A DNA stretch of 15,015 nt, taken from positions 1-15,015 of the forward strand of contig JAFOBK010000143.1 in the NCBI GenBank assembly GCA_017381835.1, read 5' to 3'. The translations under genes and the position numbers were made by a program. Below, piece after piece: positions 12,787 through 15,015 of this stretch. Each line of letters begins with the position of its first letter. The first letter of the stretch is position 1. The notes under the pieces are model-generated. The model made no database searches. It was not told where the DNA came from and saw nothing but the letters and a program-made list of their open reading frames with translations. Origin of the DNA: Oscillospiraceae bacterium. Its GTDB lineage: Bacteria > Bacillota_A > Clostridia > Oscillospirales > Oscillospiraceae.

Positions 12787-13699
12787 GAATGTTTATGTAA
12801 TTGGTATCGACCACGGATACGGCAACATGAAAACAGCCAATTGCTGCTTTCCCACAGGCATTATGAGATCCGATACCGAACCTACCTTTATCAGCGACCT
12901 GCTTTGTTGGAATGGCAAGTATTATTCCATCGGCGTAGGTCACAAGGAATTTACGGCGGACAAGTTTACCGACGAGGACTATTACGTTCTCACCCTTGCC
13001 GCCATCGCACGGGAAATTAATCGGGAGCGTGTCACTGACGCCGCAGTATTCATTGCCGCAGGCCTGCCCCTCACTTGGGTCAGTGAGCAAAGGGCGGAGT
13101 TTAAGAAATATCTGCTTCAGCACGGAGAGGTCAGCTATACCTTCCGCAATGTGGATTATCACATTCAGATCGTCGGCGCAGAAGTGTATCCTCAGGGATT
13201 CGCCGCCGTTGCGGAAAAGCTGGGTGACTTTAAGGGCGTGAATATGCTCTGCGATATTGGCAATGGCACCATGAACCTGCTTCGGATCGTCAACAGCAAG
13301 CCGGATGCCCAGCGCATGTTTACCGAGAAGTACGGCACCCATCAGTGCGCTTTGCAGATCCGTGAGCAGATGATGAAGCTGCACCACGCCACCCTTGATG
13401 ATGCTATCATCACTGAGATTTTGAAGAAAGGCACGGCAGACATTGACGGCAAGTACCTGGACACGGTGGTCAAGACCGCAAAGGAATACACTACTGGAAT
13501 CTTCCGCCGTCTGCGTGAACACGAATACGATTCCAAGCTGATGAAGCTTTATGTGGTCGGCGGCGGTGGCTGCCTGATCCGCAACTTTGCAGACTTCGAT
13601 GCCAGCCGGGTGATCGTCAACGAGGATATTTGCGCCACCGCAAAGGGTTATGAGTATATGGCGCTTGTTACCCTTAACAGAAATGGCGGTGTGGTGTGA
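12773..13699 (+). CDS. parM: ParM/StbA-like actin-type segregation ATPase
   Basis: This 308-residue protein has actin-fold motifs: GIDHGYGNMKTAN near the N-terminus (phosphate 1), CDIGNGTMNLLRI (about 160-172, phosphate 2) and the adenosine motif YVVGGGGCLI near residue 260. ParM polymerises with ATP and pushes plasmid copies apart when bound to ParR on a centromere. AAAAGGAG precedes the ATG. The stop overlaps the GTG of the ParR-like gene. On an integrating element this pair would stabilise an excised circular form or assist transfer; that is inference. Confidence 0.9.
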   Translation: MKKFKNVYVIGIDHGYGNMKTANCCFPTGIMRSDTEPTFISDLLCWNGKYYSIGVGHKEFTADKFTDEDYYVLTLAAIAREINRERVTDAAVFIAAGLPLTWVSEQRAEFKKYLLQHGEVSYTFRNVDYHIQIVGAEVYPQGFAAVAEKLGDFKGVNMLCDIGNGTMNLLRIVNSKPDAQRMFTEKYGTHQCALQIREQMMKLHHATLDDAIITEILKKGTADIDGKYLDTVVKTAKEYTTGIFRRLREHEYDSKLMKLYVVGGGGCLIRNFADFDASRVIVNEDICATAKGYEYMALVTLNRNGGVV

Positions 13700-14022
13700 G
13701 TATCAAAAATGTAAAGATCCGTTTCAATTTAGATAAGGAAAATGACCGCATGGCGTATGACTATCTGCAAGGAGCAGAGAAATCGTACAGCAAGGCGGTC
13801 ATTTCTGCTATCTGCGCATTTCTAGAACTGTCCGAACGGACGGCCACCGAAAATGCTTTCCTTGAGAGAGTGATTGTCACCATCCGGGAGGAAACGGCAA
13901 AGATTAATCCGTTGGGCGGCCTTTTACAGTTTGTGCAGACACCTTCTGCACAAGCACCCGCCGAAAAGGAAACCAGCGCCGAAACCGAAGAAGCGGTACT
14001 GGATTTCCTCGATAACTTCTAA
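13696..14022 (+). CDS. parR: ParR-like ribbon-helix-helix adaptor
   Basis: This 108-residue protein starts at a GTG that overlaps the parM stop (GTGA). The N-terminal part KNVKIRFNLDKENDRMAYDY, then LQGAEKSYSKAVISAICAF looks like a beta-strand followed by two helices, as in ribbon-helix-helix DNA-binding proteins. The C-terminal half is an acidic, Ala/Glu/Pro-rich tail ending EEAVLDFLDNF. In characterised ParR proteins a C-terminal peptide of this kind binds the ParM filament. The call rests on size, fold pattern and position directly after parM. Sequence similarity to known ParR is low, so it is moderately sure. Confidence 0.7.
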   Translation: MSIKNVKIRFNLDKENDRMAYDYLQGAEKSYSKAVISAICAFLELSERTATENAFLERVIVTIREETAKINPLGGLLQFVQTPSAQAPAEKETSAETEEAVLDFLDNF

Positions 14023-14360
14023 GGTGACACTTATACCTGCTTTTGACGGCACTGTGATGGCAATATCCAAGAGAATTGCCCCCACAGCATCCAACGGTTC
14101 CACTATTTCGCAATACTGGCATCACTCCCATAAAATGTGGTGCCATTACCAAGAGAAAGTGGAACTTACAGAGGATTTACACCGAAAGGAACGGTATACG
14201 GTCGCTCCCTCACGGGAAAAGCCGCGTAGGACACCCGCATAGGTGTGTCCTATACCATAACGAGCAGGGAACTTGTACTACAAGCTCCACATCCGACAGT
14301 TCTCACTGCCGGACCTTTAAGGGCGCTGCCCCTAACACCCCGATTGAAAGGAATGATTTT
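14023..14360. other. Structured non-coding region: candidate oriT and/or centromere
   Basis: This 338-base gap between parR and mobC holds many inverted repeats. GGCAAT/ATTGCC lies near 14059-14080, TGGCATCAC/GTGGTGCCA near 14120-14148 (one G-T pair), and AGGACAC/GTGTCCT at 14228-14234/14245-14251. The palindrome CTTGTA-C-TACAAG is at 14272-14284, TCCGACAG/CTGCCGGA at 14292-14313, and GGGC/GCCC follows. CCAAGAGAA occurs twice (about 14067 and 14149). Position directly before mobC and the relaxase fits oriT; position directly after parMR fits a ParR-binding site. No nick site can be assigned from sequence alone. Confidence 0.55.
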
Positions 14361-14696
14361 ATGACAGAAAAAACAGAGGTGATCAACACCCGCGTTTCCG
14401 AAAAGGAAAAGCAAACCATAGAGCAGTACGCTGCCGCCTGCGGCCTTACCCGGTCGGAGTATTTGCGCAAGCGGGCGCTGGGATACGAACCCAGGCCTGC
14501 TTTGTGTGATTCCTTCTTCCCGTTTTATAGTAAGCTTTGCGACCTGTGCAACAATCCTATGGGCACGGATTTGGAAGCGGCGCTGTTGGAATTCATTACA
14601 GATGTTCGTAGAGAGCTTATGCTGCCGCAGAAGCAAACAAAGAAAGAGGTGGTATCTTGGCGACTACAGGATTCTGGCCAATCAAAGGACGGCTAA
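14361..14696 (+). CDS. MobC/NikA-like relaxosome accessory protein
   Basis: This 111-residue protein starts at ATG 14361 (GAAAGGAATG upstream). The N-terminal VINTRVSEKEKQTIEQYAAA, then CGLTRSEYLRKRALG is a clear ribbon-helix-helix domain of the plasmid mobilization MobC/NikA type, which binds oriT and helps the relaxase open the DNA. The rest is helical and ends in a basic tail. The relaxase start lies 40 bases inside its 3' end, a common arrangement for this gene pair. An upstream in-frame extension to 14076 exists but runs through the structured non-coding region and is not favoured. Confidence 0.88.
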   Translation: MTEKTEVINTRVSEKEKQTIEQYAAACGLTRSEYLRKRALGYEPRPALCDSFFPFYSKLCDLCNNPMGTDLEAALLEFITDVRRELMLPQKQTKKEVVSWRLQDSGQSKDG

Positions 14697-15015
14697 AGGA
14701 TGCCATCGACTATGCAGAGAACCCGAACAAAACCACCGACAGCAAGTACCTGGACGAGGATCTGTATAGTGCCTTGCGGTATGCCGCCAACGATGAAAAG
14801 ACTGACAAGAAAATGTATGTCAGCACCATCAACTGCCCCAAGCAGCTGGCGTACGAAACCATGATGGACACCAAGCGCCACTATGGTAAGCTGGGTGGAA
14901 ATGTAGCCTACCATGGATACCAAAGCTTCAAGACCGGTGAGGTGACACCCCAGGAGGCACACACCATCGGCATGGAAACCGCCCGGCGGATGTGGGGCGA
15001 TGACTATGAGATCGT
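14657..15015 (+). CDS. Relaxase, MobA/VirD2 family (5' part; runs off the window)
   Basis: The TTG start at 14657 follows AAAGAGGTGG. The first 119 residues begin MATTGFWPIKGRLKDAIDYA and include LGGNVAYHGYQSFKTGEVTP and IGMETARRMWGDDYEIV. These are typical of the N-terminal domain of relaxases on clostridial conjugative and mobilizable transposons, with early residues consistent with the DNA-cleaving Tyr region. The His-rich metal motif that follows in this family would lie just past the window end. The product nicks oriT and leads the strand into the recipient. The gene overlaps mobC by 40 bases. Confidence 0.9.
   Translation, partial: MATTGFWPIKGRLKDAIDYAENPNKTTDSKYLDEDLYSALRYAANDEKTDKKMYVSTINCPKQLAYETMMDTKRHYGKLGGNVAYHGYQSFKTGEVTPQEAHTIGMETARRMWGDDYEI

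Noticed and set aside
13874..14242. 122-codon ORF overlapping the ParR-like gene
   Set aside because: It is out of frame with parR, continues into the repeat-rich gap and shows no domain; likely spurious.
14076..14360. Upstream in-frame extension of the MobC-like gene
   Set aside because: It covers the structured non-coding region and has no homologous features; the ATG at 14361 begins the ribbon-helix-helix domain.
1..15015. CRISPR array, rRNA or tRNA genes, insertion sequence
   Set aside because: No regularly spaced repeats, no tRNA-like cloverleaf or rRNA stretch, and no transposase with terminal repeats was seen by eye.

Overview
The window looks like part of an integrated mobilizable or conjugative element from a gut-type Clostridia (Oscillospirales/Lachnospirales-like Firmicute). 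The clues are a spoVT fragment, strong AGGAGG ribosome binding sites, a T-box, TnpV, a Cys-rich VLP protein, ParM/ParR and a clostridial-type relaxase. All genes I support are on the + strand. The organism assignment is inference; no species marker is present.

Left edge (1-325): the first 32 visible codons match the N-terminus of SpoVT. The match stops abruptly near base 96 and runs into an unrelated 27-codon tail, which looks like an insertion boundary. A terminator and a promoter follow. 326-1146 holds three short overlapping or closely spaced genes: tnpV, an unnamed 55-residue ORF and a DUF6809-like gene.

Metabolic cargo A (about 1311-7088): a consensus promoter and a complete T-box leader precede an XRE-cupin-acyl/aryl-CoA synthetase fusion. 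Next come an ACT-ACT-metallo-beta-lactamase fusion, a second metallo-beta-lactamase hydrolase and a DUF554 membrane protein. The spacings suggest one operon.

Metabolic cargo B (about 7148-11370): a LysR regulator with its own promoter, then a TrpXYZ-like ABC transporter (lipoprotein, permease, ATPase). The transporter is preceded by a consensus promoter, a short leader peptide with alternating Tyr and Phe codons, and RNA segments that can form a 1:2 / 2:3 / 3:4 attenuator. The same 15-base palindrome occurs at the lysR promoter and upstream of the transporter promoter. Cargo A and B therefore appear to form one amino-acid-responsive module controlled by a T-box (UUC Phe or CUC Leu specifier), by Phe/Tyr-codon attenuation and by a LysR regulator. 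I infer handling of an aromatic amino acid or a derived aryl acid: uptake, CoA activation and hydrolysis. The substrate is not shown by the sequence.

Right part (11371-15015): a mobile-element backbone with a sigma-like regulator, a Cys-rich VLP protein, a ParM actin-like ATPase, a ParR-like adaptor, a structured non-coding oriT or centromere candidate, a MobC/NikA-like accessory protein and the start of a relaxase that runs off the window. The cargo lies between tnpV and the segregation/mobilization genes, as expected for accessory genes carried by such an element.
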